41,487 nucleotides of DNA from Mycolicibacterium septicum DSM 44393 (GTDB taxonomy: Bacteria > Actinomycetota > Actinomycetes > Mycobacteriales > Mycobacteriaceae): contig NZ_HG322952.1 of NCBI RefSeq assembly GCF_000455325.1, positions 462,343 to 503,829 of the forward strand. The letters are read 5' to 3'. Below are positions 1-8,198 of this stretch, one piece after another; position 1 is the stretch's first letter; each line of letters opens with the position of its first letter. Below the pieces are notes generated by a model that saw only the letters and a program-made list of their open reading frames with translations, did no database searches and had not been told where the DNA came from. A program made the translations under genes and the position numbers.

Positions 1-113
1 GGCGCTCCGGCCACCGAACCGGCACTGGTTCCGGCAGGCACCCAGCCGGCCGTCACCACGCCCGCCCCGGCCCCGCGGTCGCGCCGGCGAGCAACCACGG
101 GACTGCGTCCTGA
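1..113 (+). CDS. 3' end of a truncated + strand gene, unidentified
   Basis: The window opens inside a probable gene that stops just before a strong terminator at 130-171. Frame 1 reads as a Pro/Ala/Thr-rich tail typical of mycobacterial envelope proteins, but has no nearby stop. Frame 3 stops with TGA at 111-113, and frame 2 stops with TAG at 116-118. Reading frame 1 to about position 74 and then frame 3 gives one continuous Pro/Ala-rich tail ending at 113, which would need one extra C in the CCCC run at 71-74. That is inference. The gene is convergent with ppx2. No domain is visible, so no function is assigned. Confidence 0.3.
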   Translation, partial: RSGHRTGTGSGRHPAGRHHARPGPAVAPASNHGTAS

Positions 114-129
114 TCTAGGTAGTCACGGC

Positions 130-171
130 AACGGCCGGACGCGGGCAACCGCGTTCGGCCGTTGTTCTTTT
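130..171 (+). terminator. intrinsic terminator of the truncated + strand gene
   Basis: A 15-bp stem (arms 130-144 and 149-163, one G-U wobble) is closed by a GCAA tetraloop and followed directly by GTTCTTTT on the + strand. Classical hairpin plus U-tract terminators are uncommon in mycobacteria, so this one is notable. It also supports a real + strand gene ending just upstream. Confidence 0.85.
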
Positions 172-304
172 GGTGGGAATTTCTGCGCTGCCTGTTCGCG
201 GTTTCTACACCAGGGCTGCCGATCGCATAGTTCAACGACCCCACCGCAGAAAACGGCACGCACAGAAGCGTTTTCAGCGGCGAGACACCTCGCGCGGGAA
301 CAGG

Positions 305-1249
305 TCAGGCGATCGACAGCGCGATGCCGTCGAGAATGTCGTGCTCACTGACCACCAGTTCGCCGATGCCGGCCCGCTGCCCGAGGACGGCCGCCAACTC
401 CTCGACGATGATCGCGCCGCCGCCGATCACATCGGCGCGGCCGGCATGCATCGGCCCGAGCGCCAGGCGTTCGGCCTTGGTCATCCCGATCAGCTGCTCA
501 CATACCCCGAGTAGCTCGTCGAATCCGATGCGGGACAGGTGAATTGCATCGGGATCGTATTCGGTCATGCGCTGCGCCAGCGCCGAGAGCGTCGTCATCG
601 TCCCGGCCACACCCACCCAGGTGTGCGCGCCCTCGACCGGTACCACCCGCAGCGCCTCGGCCAGGCCGTCACGGGCCACCGCCCGAGCCTGCGCCACCTC
701 GTCCGCGGTGGGCGGATCAGAATGCAGACACCGTTCGGTGAGCCGCACACATCCGATGTCGGCGGAGAAGCTGGCCCGCACGGCGGTGTCGCCGCGCACC
801 ACCTCGGTCGAGCCGCCACCCAAATCCACGACCACGAAAGGGCCTGCGGCAGGGTCGAGTTCACCCACCGCACCCAGGAAAGACAGCTCGGCCTCCTCGG
901 TGCCGGTGATGACCTCGGCTAGGGAGCCCGGAACCACCTTGCCCAACAGCCGCGCCGTCATCGCGAAGAACTCGTCGCGGTTGCCCGCATCGCGCGCCGC
1001 CGAGGTCGCGACCATCCGCACGGCGGTCACCGAATCCTCGGCCATCAATGCCACATAGTCGGCCAATGCTGATTCGGTGCGCGCCAACGCTTCCGGAGCG
1101 AACTGACCCGTGGCGTCCACGCCCTGCCCCAGCCGCACGACCCGCATCTCGCGGTGCACGTCACGCAGCTTGCCGTCCACCACGTCGGCGATCAGCAGAC
1201 GAATCGAGTTGGTGCCACAGTCGATCGCGCCGACCCTGCTCAAACCCAT
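305..1249 (-). CDS. ppx2: exopolyphosphatase, Ppx/GppA family (Ppx2-like)
   Basis: This 314-residue protein belongs to the Ppx/GppA branch of the ASKHA (actin-like ATPase) fold. Those enzymes hydrolyse inorganic polyphosphate or (p)ppGpp. The N-terminus has the phosphate-1 motif (GAIDCGTNSIRLLIAD, about residues 7-22), and a phosphate-2 loop VVDLGGGSTE lies near residue 140. The length fits the short form without the HD-type C-terminal domain, matching Rv1026. The start overlaps the end of the DUF501 gene by 10 nt, so it is the last gene of the eno-ftsB-DUF501-ppx2 run. Whether the main substrate is polyP or pppGpp cannot be read from sequence. Confidence 0.93.
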   Translation of the reverse strand: MGLSRVGAIDCGTNSIRLLIADVVDGKLRDVHREMRVVRLGQGVDATGQFAPEALARTESALADYVALMAEDSVTAVRMVATSAARDAGNRDEFFAMTARLLGKVVPGSLAEVITGTEEAELSFLGAVGELDPAAGPFVVVDLGGGSTEVVRGDTAVRASFSADIGCVRLTERCLHSDPPTADEVAQARAVARDGLAEALRVVPVEGAHTWVGVAGTMTTLSALAQRMTEYDPDAIHLSRIGFDELLGVCEQLIGMTKAERLALGPMHAGRADVIGGGAIIVEELAAVLGQRAGIGELVVSEHDILDGIALSIA

Positions 1250-1731
1250 ACCTCACGATCCAGGATTCCGGCCATCGCCGGCTCGACCGCCAGCACCGCC
1301 AGCGCCTCGTCACCGAAGGGATTGACCCCGCGACCTTTTGCCAATGAGTGGGCCATCACCACGTGCAGGCATTTGACCCGGTCGGGCATGCCGCCCCCGG
1401 TGAACGTCGTGCCCAGCGGCTCGATCGCGTCCCGCTCGGCCAGATACGACTCATGCGCCCGCCGGTAGGCCGCGGCCAGTTCCTCGTCCTCTTGCAGGCG
1501 TTCGGACATGTCCCGCATCAGCCCGGAGGACTCCAGCCGGCTCGCGGCCGCGGTGAGCGCCGGATGCGTCAGGTAGTACAGCGTCGGGAACGGCGTGCCG
1601 TCGGGAAGCCTCGGTGCGGTCTTCACCACCGCGGGCTCGCCGTTGGGGCAGCGGTAGGCGATCTCGAGGACACCGCGCGGCTCCCGGCCCAATTGCCGGG
1701 TCACGGCCTCGATGTCGGCGGGATCAACCAT
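1240..1731 (-). CDS. DUF501 family protein (Rv1025-like)
   Basis: This is a 163-residue conserved actinobacterial protein of unknown function, probably cytosolic, as no signal peptide or membrane segment is visible. I chose the ATG at 1731 (MVDPADIEAV...) because the extra N-terminal residues of the longer frame are Arg/Pro-rich shadow sequence. The ATG also overlaps the ftsB stop by 8 nt, giving translational coupling. Conserved stretches include the central YRCPNGEPAVVKTAPRL and TTFTGGGMPDRVKCLH near residue 120. Its fixed place between ftsB and ppx2 is shared with M. tuberculosis Rv1025, but gives no firm function. Confidence 0.9.
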   Translation of the reverse strand: MVDPADIEAVTRQLGREPRGVLEIAYRCPNGEPAVVKTAPRLPDGTPFPTLYYLTHPALTAAASRLESSGLMRDMSERLQEDEELAAAYRRAHESYLAERDAIEPLGTTFTGGGMPDRVKCLHVVMAHSLAKGRGVNPFGDEALAVLAVEPAMAGILDREVWV

Positions 1732-2425
1732 TGGGACCTCTGGGCTCGGCAGGCGGCGGCGGAACAGGTGGTGCGGGCGGCCCGCCCGGTGCCGGTGGGG
1801 GCCCGCCGATCGTCGGGGAAACCCCGTGCGGCTCATCGGCAATCGTGTGCCACAGCGAGGTGTACCAGGGCTGGCCGGCGGGCACGGTCGACCCGGGGAG
1901 CACCGGCGTTCCCGGGTCGGACACCATGGCCCCGGGCGGCAGTTGCACCTGATAGGGGGTGTCGCCGGGCATGACGAAGCCGAGCCGTTCCCGGGCCTGG
2001 GCCGCGATGAACACCGGGTCGGCCAGCTTGACCTTCTGCTGTTCGAGGTCGGCGATCTGGGTCCGCAACCGTTCCTCGCTGGCTTTGAGTTGTTTCATCT
2101 CGGTGCGCTGGGCGAAGTAGGTGCGCACCGGCCCGGCGATGGTCAGGGTCAGCACGCACACCACCGCGGCCAGGATCGCCGCCCGGCGGGCCGTCGACCC
2201 GAACCGCTGTTCGGACTGCAGCTCGGCCTGCTGCTGAGCTTGCACCGCAATGGCTTTGGTGACGTTCTCATCGGCTACCGGCTCAGCCTGCGCCGGACGG
2301 GATTCAGCCGCCCGGCGTCGGGGCTGCGAAGCGCGCGGCCGATTCGACTCCCCGGCCTTGCCCGGCTTCCCTGGTCGGGAGGCCGGGGACCGTCTCTTCG
2401 GATCGGGCCGCTTCGCTTCGGGCAT
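1724..2425 (-). CDS. ftsB: septum formation initiator FtsB/DivIC
   Basis: This 233-residue bitopic divisome protein is equivalent to Rv1024; in other bacteria FtsB links FtsL and FtsQ and helps activate septal peptidoglycan synthesis. Residues 1-80 are a basic, Pro-rich cytoplasmic tail. One membrane segment follows at about residues 85-106 (AAILAAVVCVLTLTIAGPV), then a coiled coil with LKASEERLRTQIADLEQQKVKLAD, then a DivIC-type region with FVMPGDTPYQVQLPPGA. The C-terminal 50 residues are very Pro/Gly-rich. It lies 27 bp downstream of eno on the same strand and overlaps DUF501. Confidence 0.92.
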   Translation of the reverse strand: MPEAKRPDPKRRSPASRPGKPGKAGESNRPRASQPRRRAAESRPAQAEPVADENVTKAIAVQAQQQAELQSEQRFGSTARRAAILAAVVCVLTLTIAGPVRTYFAQRTEMKQLKASEERLRTQIADLEQQKVKLADPVFIAAQARERLGFVMPGDTPYQVQLPPGAMVSDPGTPVLPGSTVPAGQPWYTSLWHTIADEPHGVSPTIGGPPPAPGGPPAPPVPPPPAEPRGPNG

Positions 2426-2452
2426 CGACGTGTTGGTGCGCAGACGCCTGCG

Positions 2453-3736
2453 TTACTTGGCTTCGAACCGCGGGAACGCGAGATCGCCCGCGTAGCGCGC
2501 GGCGTCGCCGAGCGCCTCCTCGATGCGCAGCAGCTGGTTGTACTTGGCCACCCGCTCGCTGCGGGCCGGAGCACCGGTCTTGATCTGACCGCTGCCCACC
2601 GCGACCGCGAGGTCGGCGATGGTGGTGTCCTCGGTCTCGCCGGAGCGGTGGCTCATCATGGTGCGGTAGCCGCTGTTGTGCGCCAGTGCAACGGCATCCA
2701 GGGTCTCGGTGAGGGTGCCGATCTGGTTGACCTTCACCAGCAGCGCGTTGGCGGCGCCACGCTCGATGCCGTCCTCGAGACGTTCCGGGTTGGTGACGAA
2801 CAGGTCGTCGCCGACCAGCTGGACCCGGTCACCGATCGCCGAGGTCAGCGCGACCCAGCCGTCCCAGTCGTCCTCGGACAGCGGATCCTCGATGGAGACC
2901 AGCGGGTAGGCGTCGATCAGGCCGGCGTAGAACTCCGACATCTGCTCGGCCGTGCGGGTCTCCTTCTCGAATGCGTAACCCGAACCCTCCGTGTAGAACT
3001 CGGTGGCGGCGACATCGAGTGCCAGCGCCACGTCGCTGCCGAGCTTGAACCCGGTGGTCTCGATGGCCGTCGCGATCAGGTCCAGCGCGGCCTTGGTGCC
3101 CGCGACGTCGGGGGCGAAGCCACCCTCGTCACCGAGACCGGTCGACAGGCCCTGCTTCTTGAGCACGGACTTGAGCGCGTGGTACACCTCGGCACCCCAG
3201 CGCAGCGACTCCTTGAAGGAGGGAGCGCCGATCGGAGCGACCATGAACTCCTGGACGTCCACCCCGGTGTCGGCGTGGGCGCCGCCGTTGAGGATGTTCA
3301 TCATCGGCACGGGAAGGATGTGCGCGTTCGGGCCACCGAGGTAGCGGAACAGCGGCAGCGCGGCGCTGTCGGCCGCGGCCTTGGCCACCGCCAGCGAGAC
3401 ACCGAGGATCGCGTTGGCGCCCAGCCGGGACTTGTCCGGGGTGCCGTCGAGATCCAGCAGGGCCTGGTCGACGAGACGCTGGTCGTCGGCGGCCAGGCCG
3501 ATGATCGCCGGAGCGATCTCGTCGAGAACGGCCTCCACGGCCTTCTCGACGCCCTTGCCGCCGTAGCGGGAGCCGCCGTCGCGCAGCTCCACCGCTTCGT
3601 GCTCGCCGGTCGACGCGCCCGAAGGCACCGCTGCCCGGGCGAACGTGCCGTCGGTCAGGGCCACCTCGACCTCGACCGTCGGGTTGCCACGGGAGTCGAG
3701 GATCTCGCGGGCTCCAACCTGCTCGATGATGGGCAC
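2453..3736 (-). CDS. eno: enolase
   Basis: Phosphopyruvate hydratase, 427 residues, interconverts 2-phosphoglycerate and phosphoenolpyruvate in glycolysis. The N-terminus IEQVGAREILDSRGNPTVEV and the signature MMSHRSGETEDTTIADLAV near residue 365 are diagnostic. Loops carrying the metal-binding Asp/Glu residues (SIEDPLSEDDW, LVGDDLFVTN) are intact. The start is GTG at 3736, preceded by a good Shine-Dalgarno AAGGAGAAG. It is the first gene of a tight run with ftsB, DUF501 and ppx2. An 84-bp gap separates it from lpqU and may hold its own promoter. Confidence 0.98.
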   Translation of the reverse strand: MPIIEQVGAREILDSRGNPTVEVEVALTDGTFARAAVPSGASTGEHEAVELRDGGSRYGGKGVEKAVEAVLDEIAPAIIGLAADDQRLVDQALLDLDGTPDKSRLGANAILGVSLAVAKAAADSAALPLFRYLGGPNAHILPVPMMNILNGGAHADTGVDVQEFMVAPIGAPSFKESLRWGAEVYHALKSVLKKQGLSTGLGDEGGFAPDVAGTKAALDLIATAIETTGFKLGSDVALALDVAATEFYTEGSGYAFEKETRTAEQMSEFYAGLIDAYPLVSIEDPLSEDDWDGWVALTSAIGDRVQLVGDDLFVTNPERLEDGIERGAANALLVKVNQIGTLTETLDAVALAHNSGYRTMMSHRSGETEDTTIADLAVAVGSGQIKTGAPARSERVAKYNQLLRIEEALGDAARYAGDLAFPRFEAK

Positions 3737-3820
3737 TGGCTTCTCCTTATTGAGTCCTGCGTGTAGGGATGAGACTAGATCGTGGTCCGCACAACGGCGT
3801 GTTTGGGCTTGTCACACGTG

Positions 3821-4552
3821 TCACAGGCCATGACCGGCCGCGTATGCCGTCGCCCAGTCCCGGACCATTCGGGCGTACTGCTCGGAGTTGTTGTAGGCCT
3901 TCAGCGCCTTCATCCAGCCTCGCGGGGTGGACAGGTCCTTGCCGTACCAGCACAACAGGCCGGCCGCAGAAAGCGCCGCGTCGTCGAAATTGTCCGGGCT
4001 CACCACCCCGTCGTTGTTGGCGTCCACGCCGAAGTGCCCCCAGGTCTCCGGGATGAACTGCATCGGCCCCATGGCACGGTCCATCAGCGGATCGCCGTCC
4101 AGCTTGCCCTTGTCGGTGTCGGGAATGCGCAGGTTGCCCGCGGTCCCGTCCAGTTGCACGCCACGAATGGGCGGGGTGACGTCGCCGTTGCGCGCGATCA
4201 TCGCGCCGCGGTAGGTGCCGTGGTGGCTCTCGACCATGCCGATGCCGGCCAACGTGGTCCAGGCCAGTTGGCAATTCGGGTTCTCCACCTGGGCGACGCG
4301 CGCGGCGTAGGCGTAGGCCTCCAGGGCGTTGACGGGCATGCCCAGCGCGGGTGCCCGCTGCTCGGCCCACTCGTGCAGCTGATCGGCGGGCCTGCCCTTG
4401 GCATAGGTATCGATCGCGGGCACCGGATCCCCGGCCGGCGGCGGCACACCTTCGGGAATTGGGGTCCCCAGATGCCACGAACAGCTGGATGCCAACAGCA
4501 GCGCTGTCGCAGCAATTACGGCGACAGCCCGCAGCCAACGCACTGGCGACAC
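3821..4552 (-). CDS. lpqU: lipoprotein LpqU, lytic transglycosylase (MltB-like)
   Basis: This 243-residue exported lipoprotein has a signal segment ending in LLLASSC, with Cys24 as the likely lipidated residue. The mature part is an SLT/MltB-type transglycosylase domain, predicted to cleave peptidoglycan glycan strands. The catalytic Glu is the E of GIGMVESHHGTY, followed by family blocks AMGPMQFIPETW and ALKAYNNSEQYARMV. The start is GTG at 4552 with an upstream purine-rich GAGGGAG. The position between mazG and eno matches Rv1022, although here the efe and beta-lactamase genes intervene before mazG. Confidence 0.88.
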   Translation of the reverse strand: MSPVRWLRAVAVIAATALLLASSCSWHLGTPIPEGVPPPAGDPVPAIDTYAKGRPADQLHEWAEQRAPALGMPVNALEAYAYAARVAQVENPNCQLAWTTLAGIGMVESHHGTYRGAMIARNGDVTPPIRGVQLDGTAGNLRIPDTDKGKLDGDPLMDRAMGPMQFIPETWGHFGVDANNDGVVSPDNFDDAALSAAGLLCWYGKDLSTPRGWMKALKAYNNSEQYARMVRDWATAYAAGHGL

Positions 4553-4678
4553 CGGACTCCCTCAACCCCGCTCTATCTGATTGGCCATCGTCGCATGCGC
4601 GGCTATGAACGCGACGAGCGACGGGCCCGTGCCGGAAGAACGGCAGGTGAAGTCGGCCGGACCCACAGACCCCCCTGC

Positions 4679-4720
4679 TAAGGTGAGCCACGCCTTGCTA
4701 TGGCAAGGCAAGGCTACGTT
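4679..4720 (+). promoter_or_regulatory. candidate metal-responsive operator/promoter of efeUOB
   Basis: AGGTGAGCCACGCCT inside 4679-4697 fits the DtxR/IdeR core pattern AGGTnAGnCTnnCCT at all specified positions but one. It is followed by a perfect inverted repeat GCCTTGC-TATG-GCAAGGC (4692-4709) and a TAnnnT hexamer TACGTT at 4715-4720. An operator upstream of or overlapping the -10 is the usual layout for iron-repressed genes. The match to the full 19-bp IdeR consensus is only partial (11 of 19), so the regulator could be IdeR, an MntR-type relative or another metal sensor. Confidence 0.5.
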
Positions 4721-4760
4721 TTTTATGGTGTTTTCACCCCGGTCGAACGAGGACGCTTTG

Positions 4761-5702
4761 ATGACTGCCATCTCGGACGTTCCGACCAGCACGCTGGCCG
4801 CGTCCAACGTCACATCCCAGGTGTTCGGCAGTGGCCTGATCGGTTTGCGGGAAGGCCTCGAAGCCGCCATCGTGGTGTCGATCCTGGTCGCGTTCCTGGT
4901 CAAGTCCGAACGCCGGGACGCCCTCAAATGGGTGTGGCTGGGCGTCGGCGCGGCAATCGCCATGACCGTCACCGTCTTCCTCGTGATCCAGTTCGGCGAG
5001 AACACCATCAGCGGCCTCGGCGCCGAAGCCATCGCGGGTATCGCCTCACTGATCGCCGTCGTCATCGTCACCACCATGGTGCTGTGGATGAAGCGCGCGG
5101 CGGCCTCGATGTCCGGCGAGCTGCGCAGCGAGATGTCGCAGGCGCTGCAGACCGGCGGCCCGGCGGTGGCACTACTGGCCTTCCTGGCGGTGGGCCGTGA
5201 GGGCGTGGAGACCGCGCTGTTCATGGTCGGCTACGCCGAGGCGGAGACACTCTGGCCGCTGACCGGCCTGATCATCGGCGTGCTGATCGCCGCGGCGATC
5301 GCCTACGGCATGTACGCCGGCGCCGTGCGGATCAACCTCGCCAAATTCTTCAAGTACACCGGGATCTTCCTGGTCGTGGTGGCAGCCGGAATCCTCGCCT
5401 ATGGGATCAAGGCGCTCCAGACCGTGGGCTGGCTGCCCGGGCTCGGCGCCAAGGCCTTCGACATGAGCGGTGCGTTCGACTGGTCTGCCTGGTACGGCGA
5501 GATCATCCAGGGCGTCTTCAATATCGACCCCACGCCGACCGTGCTGCAGTTCGGCGCGTGGCTGGCCTACATCGTCGTGGTGTTGGCGCTGTTCCTGAAG
5601 CCGATCCGCGCTGCCGGCGCGGCGTCGGCCGGTGCCCCGACTTCCTCCGAGCCGACCGTCGAGCCGGAGACCTCCACCGCATCCGAAAGGTCGACCAAGT
5701 GA
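4761..5702 (+). CDS. efeU: ferrous/ferric iron permease EfeU (FTR1 family)
   Basis: This 313-residue polytopic membrane protein of the OFeT/FTR1 family has about seven hydrophobic segments. Both iron-translocation motifs are present: REGLE in GLIGLREGLEAAIVVS (N-terminal repeat) and REGVE in AVGREGVETALFMVGY. I chose the ATG at 4761 because GAGGA lies 7 nt upstream; an in-frame ATG at 4725 next to the predicted -10 could give a longer or leaderless form. The stop overlaps the efeO GTG by 4 nt. It should act with EfeO and EfeB to bring iron across the membrane, and it sits behind a candidate iron-box operator. Confidence 0.93.
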   Translation: MTAISDVPTSTLAASNVTSQVFGSGLIGLREGLEAAIVVSILVAFLVKSERRDALKWVWLGVGAAIAMTVTVFLVIQFGENTISGLGAEAIAGIASLIAVVIVTTMVLWMKRAAASMSGELRSEMSQALQTGGPAVALLAFLAVGREGVETALFMVGYAEAETLWPLTGLIIGVLIAAAIAYGMYAGAVRINLAKFFKYTGIFLVVVAAGILAYGIKALQTVGWLPGLGAKAFDMSGAFDWSAWYGEIIQGVFNIDPTPTVLQFGAWLAYIVVVLALFLKPIRAAGAASAGAPTSSEPTVEPETSTASERSTK

Positions 5703-6874
5703 AGATCACCCCTGCCGTCAAGACCGGATTCGCGGCCACCGCCGCGGTGCTGGCCGGCCTCTCGATGACCGCCTGCCAGGCCAAGGAGGCCGACAGCGGC
5801 AGCGCGAGTGGCGATGGGGCCCAGAAGGCCGCCCAGATCACCGTCGATGCCTCCGACACCGAGTGCAAGCTGTCCGGGACCACCGCGACGACCGGGCCGA
5901 GCACGTTCGTCGTGACCAACAACGGCAACAAGGTCACCGAGTTCTACGTCTACGGCGAGGGCGAGCGGGTCATGGGCGAGGTGGAGAACATCTCCCCCGG
6001 ACTCAAGCGGCAGCTGATCGTTCAGCTGACCCAGCCGGGTACGTACCAGACCTCCTGCCGGCCGGGCATGGTCGGTGAAGGCATCCGCGGCAATTTCGAG
6101 GTCACCGGCGAAGCCGTGCAGATCGACACCGAGGGCAAGTTCAAGGAAGCCGCCGACAGCTACAAGCGCTACGTGCTCAGCCAGACCGATGCGCTGATCC
6201 CGGCCACCGAGGCATTCGTCGCCGCGGTCAAGGCCAAGGACGTTGCCAAGGCCAAGGATCTGTACCCGACCACACGCACCTACTACGAGCGCATCGAGCC
6301 GGTCGCCGAGTCGTTCCCCAACGATCTCGATCCGCGTATCGACCTTCGCGAGGCCGATCTGGAGCCGGGCCAGAAGTGGACCGGGTTCCACGCCCTGGAG
6401 AAGCAGCTGTGGGTCACCGGTCTGCAGCCCGACGCCGACGCGCTGGCCGATCAGTTGCTCGCCGACGTGAAAGAGCTCGAGGCCGGCGTGAAGGCGCCGG
6501 ATTGGACCATCGACTCCACCCAGATCGCCGGCGGCGCCCAGGGCCTGCTCGACGAGATCGCATCCAGCAAGATCAGCGGCGAAGAGGACATCTTCAGCCA
6601 CACCGACCTCTGGGATTTCAAGGCCAACGTCGAGGGTTCGCAGACCGCGGTGGCCTCGGTGCGACCGATCCTCGATGAGCGCAACGCCGAACTGGGCAAG
6701 CGCGTGGACCAGCGGTTCGCCGACGTCGAGAAATTGCTGGAGAAGTATCGTGAAGGCGACGGCTTCGTCTCCTACGACAAGGTGACCGAGCCGCAACGCC
6801 AGGAACTGTCGCGCGCCATCGACGCGCTGAGCAAAGAAGTGAGCCAGGTGCAAGGTGTCATCGCCCACCAGTGA
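5699..6874 (+). CDS. efeO: iron-uptake lipoprotein EfeO (cupredoxin plus imelysin domains)
   Basis: This 391-residue protein starts at GTG 5699, which overlaps the efeU stop. The signal peptide ends in MTAC, so Cys26 is probably lipidated, unlike the soluble periplasmic EfeO of E. coli. Residues about 45-135 form an EfeO-type cupredoxin-like domain. The rest is an imelysin (M75) domain with the HxxE motif in GFHALEKQLW near residue 230. The mature protein has only two further cysteines, Cys56 and Cys120, both in the cupredoxin-like domain and well placed for a disulfide. In the family it binds iron and hands it to EfeU with EfeB. Confidence 0.92.
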   Translation: MKITPAVKTGFAATAAVLAGLSMTACQAKEADSGSASGDGAQKAAQITVDASDTECKLSGTTATTGPSTFVVTNNGNKVTEFYVYGEGERVMGEVENISPGLKRQLIVQLTQPGTYQTSCRPGMVGEGIRGNFEVTGEAVQIDTEGKFKEAADSYKRYVLSQTDALIPATEAFVAAVKAKDVAKAKDLYPTTRTYYERIEPVAESFPNDLDPRIDLREADLEPGQKWTGFHALEKQLWVTGLQPDADALADQLLADVKELEAGVKAPDWTIDSTQIAGGAQGLLDEIASSKISGEEDIFSHTDLWDFKANVEGSQTAVASVRPILDERNAELGKRVDQRFADVEKLLEKYREGDGFVSYDKVTEPQRQELSRAIDALSKEVSQVQGVIAHQ

Positions 6875-8186
6875 TTCGGTAGCGGGCCCGGGCGTTCCGG
6901 CACCGGACGCCGAGTCCTCCACCGGATTCTCCCGGCGCAAGCTGTTCGGCGCTGCCGGGGTCACAGCTGCGGTAGTCGGTGCGGCCGGCGCAGGTGCGCT
7001 GGCCGGCCGGGCTTCCGCGGCCAGCACGCCGCACGGTGTCCTGCAGGGGCCGGTCCCATTTCGGGGTGACCGGCAGGCAGGCATCATCACCGAGGCGCAG
7101 GACCGGATGCACTTCTGCTCCTTCGACGTCACCACCGACAACCGCGAGGACGTCGTCGCACTGCTCAAGCAGTGGACCCAGATGGCCGAGCGGATGACAC
7201 GTGGCGAGGAGACCGAGGCCGGCGGCGCCGTGGACGGCAATCCGTACGCGCCGCCGTCGGATACCGGGGAGGCACTGGGCCTTCCGGCCTCACAGCTCAC
7301 CCTGACCATCGGGTTCGGGCCGTCGTTCTTCCGCAAGGACGGCAAGGACCGCTTCAGCATCGCCGACAAGCAGCCGGCCGAGCTCAAGGATCTGCCGAAG
7401 TTCCCCAACGAGACCATGGACCCGGCGCGCAGCGGGGGCGACATCTGCGTGCAGGCCTGCGCCAACGATCCGCAGGTCGCAGTCCATGCGATCCGCAACC
7501 TGGCCCGCGTCGGGTTCGGCACGGTCGCGGTGCGGTACTCGCAGCTGGGGTTCGGCCGCACCTCGTCGACCACCCGGGACCAGGCCACTCCACGAAACCT
7601 GTTCGGGTTCAAGGATGGAACCAACAACCTCAAGTCGGATCAGACGGACCTGCTCGACAAGAACGTCTGGGTGGCCGAGGGCGACGGGCCGGCCTGGCTC
7701 ACCGGCGGCAGCTATCTGATCACCCGGCGGATCCGGATGCGCATCGAGAACTGGGACCGCACCACGCTTCTGGAGCAGGAGCGGGTGATCGGGCGGCAGA
7801 AGGGCAGCGGCGCCCCCAACGGGTTGCAGCAGGAGTTCGACGAGCTCGATTTCGAGATCACCGACGGCAAGGGCAATCCGAAGATCGACGTGGACGCGCA
7901 CGTGCGACTGGCCTCGGCCGAGCACCTCGGCGGTATCGAGATCCTGCGCCGCGGTTACAACTTCACCGACGGCTCAGACGGCTTCGGGCACCTGGATGCC
8001 GGATTGTTCTTCATCGCGTTCGTGCGCAGTCCCGAAAAGCAGTTCATCCCGATGCAGCGGGAACTGTCCCGCAAGGATGCGCTCAACGAATACATCACCC
8101 ACACCGGGACGGCCGTCTTCGCCTGCCCGCCCGGGCTGCGTGACGGCGACACCTCGGGTTACTGGGGTTCGACTCTGTTCGAGTGA
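6855..8186 (+). CDS. efeB: Tat-exported dye-decolourising haem peroxidase EfeB
   Basis: This is a 443-residue DyP-type peroxidase with a twin-arginine signal (SRRKLFG near residue 26, then an Ala/Gly-rich hydrophobic stretch). It carries the DyP GxxDG motif in FGFKDGTNN (about residue 250) and a probable proximal haem His in DAHVRLAS (about residue 349). In EfeUOB systems it is an extracytoplasmic haem enzyme proposed to oxidise ferrous iron or release iron from haem; which applies here is not visible. The start is GTG 6855, overlapping efeO by 20 nt, so translation is coupled. Confidence 0.93.
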   Translation: MSSPTSDSVAGPGVPAPDAESSTGFSRRKLFGAAGVTAAVVGAAGAGALAGRASAASTPHGVLQGPVPFRGDRQAGIITEAQDRMHFCSFDVTTDNREDVVALLKQWTQMAERMTRGEETEAGGAVDGNPYAPPSDTGEALGLPASQLTLTIGFGPSFFRKDGKDRFSIADKQPAELKDLPKFPNETMDPARSGGDICVQACANDPQVAVHAIRNLARVGFGTVAVRYSQLGFGRTSSTTRDQATPRNLFGFKDGTNNLKSDQTDLLDKNVWVAEGDGPAWLTGGSYLITRRIRMRIENWDRTTLLEQERVIGRQKGSGAPNGLQQEFDELDFEITDGKGNPKIDVDAHVRLASAEHLGGIEILRRGYNFTDGSDGFGHLDAGLFFIAFVRSPEKQFIPMQRELSRKDALNEYITHTGTAVFACPPGLRDGDTSGYWGSTLFE

Positions 8187-8198
8187 GGCACTGACCCG

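Noticed and set aside
1..118. Identity of the left-edge gene as kdpE (the H37Rv neighbour of ppx2)
   Set aside because: The Pro/Ala/Thr-rich tail does not resemble the winged-helix C-terminus of KdpE.
249..275. AT-rich hairpin GAAAACG/CGTTTTC after ppx2
   Set aside because: Only 7 bp with a 13-nt loop and no U-tract; too weak to call as the ppx2 terminator.
1712..3766. 684-codon + strand open frame opposite ftsB and eno
   Set aside because: Gly/Arg/His/Gln-rich shadow of high-GC genes on the minus strand; no domain, while the minus-strand frames match eno and ftsB exactly.
3812..3825. Repeated TGTCACA at the lpqU 3' end, resembling an ECF41 -35
   Set aside because: No CGTC/TGTC at proper distance followed by a gene on the + strand; one copy overlaps the lpqU stop codon.
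5567..7633. 688-codon minus-strand open frame opposite efeO and efeB
   Set aside because: Antisense shadow with low-complexity composition; the + strand carries complete EfeO and EfeB motifs.
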